A stretch of 64,000 bases of DNA from Hymenolepis diminuta (taxonomy: Eukaryota; Platyhelminthes; Cestoda; Cyclophyllidea; Hymenolepididae). Positions 63,674-64,000 of the stretch are shown here, piece after piece. Both the position numbers and the translations under genes were made by a program. The notes under the pieces were generated by a model that was not told the origin of the DNA, did no database searches, and saw only the letters and a program-made list of their open reading frames with translations. Position 1 is the first letter of the stretch; every line of letters starts with the position of its first letter. The DNA is taken from the NCBI GenBank assembly GCA_900708905.1, contig CAADRB010000008.1, forward strand, positions 1,472,218-1,536,217, read 5' to 3'.

Positions 63674-64000
63674 AAACTGTTTGATTTCATTTTGCACCAT
63701 TTTTCTTATTTTATCAGGGAAAAGAATTTTATAATCTCATCAAAATTAGTCTTTTTCTTTGGAATTTTTGTATCTCTCGTGGTTGATTTTATAAACCTTG
63801 GTCTTATTAGCTCATGTTGAGCGGTCAAACGGATGATGGATACAAGGCATCCAGAATATGGGAGAAAATACTGGCTACAGAAAGCGATTTCATACAATCA
63901 TCCGGAGATTCTCTAGGCCTTTTCAAATCTGCAAAATCGCCATCAATATATTACTCGAGATTGTGTAGTTACACTAAGTGCGGAAATACCAGTCTATCAC
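63674..64000. other. Right edge, nothing recognised
   Basis: 3' flank of ferredoxin-2. No AATAAA was seen before the edge; the minus-strand open frame at 63706-63897 has no features. Confidence 0.5.

Overview
The window looks like nuclear DNA of a parasitic flatworm, most likely a tapeworm. It is AT-rich and gene-sparse, and every recognisable gene is a spliced eukaryotic gene on the standard code. Several introns are only 34-47 bp long, and actin ends in the invertebrate cytoplasmic form IVHRKCF. This placement is inference: no rRNA or mitochondrial marker is present. Exon joins were worked out by hand from GT/AG sites, conserved reading frame and family similarity, and in all but one of the recognised genes the phases close.

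Layout: 1-153 is the terminal part of a mariner element running off the left edge. 154-6765 has no recognised gene, only two coding-like candidate exons. 6766-12767 (+) is GIPC, five exons. 12.8-19.1 kb holds a tandem duplication's right flank, SINE fragments, a decayed Ty3/gypsy piece (about 15.9-17.0 kb) and one unassigned coding-like stretch. 19159-25632 (-) is cytochrome c1, four exons. 25.6-30.9 kb is intergenic, with one copy of a ~280 bp dispersed repeat. 30983-37452 (+) is a four-transmembrane protein whose middle exon carries an apparent one-base frameshift and whose first intron hosts a 1.27 kb mariner with both inverted repeats. 38637-39839 (-) is actin, with a CArG box, TATA box and CCAAT boxes upstream and a second CArG/CCAAT cluster downstream. 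40-44.7 kb is intergenic. 44705-47448 (-) is a secreted, C-terminally anchored Cys-rich protein resembling the DUF7042-DUF7045 family, lacking its signal-peptide exon. 49336-61720 (+) is an NDRG-family gene of ten exons, whose 7.9 kb fourth intron is full of transposons (a Tc1/mariner with both ends, a mariner with an assembly gap, several SINEs). 63066-63673 (+) is a mitochondrial [2Fe-2S] ferredoxin (FDX2 type) with three introns of 35-47 bp.

The genes do not form a functional cluster. Cytochrome c1 (respiratory complex III) and ferredoxin-2 (iron-sulfur cluster assembly) act in mitochondria; actin, GIPC, NDRG, the four-TM protein and the DUF704x protein are cytoskeletal, trafficking or surface proteins. 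The strongest novelty candidate is a dispersed tRNA-derived SINE family, seen in about a dozen diverged copies on both strands, one with clear A and B boxes. Three assembly gaps (N runs) are present.
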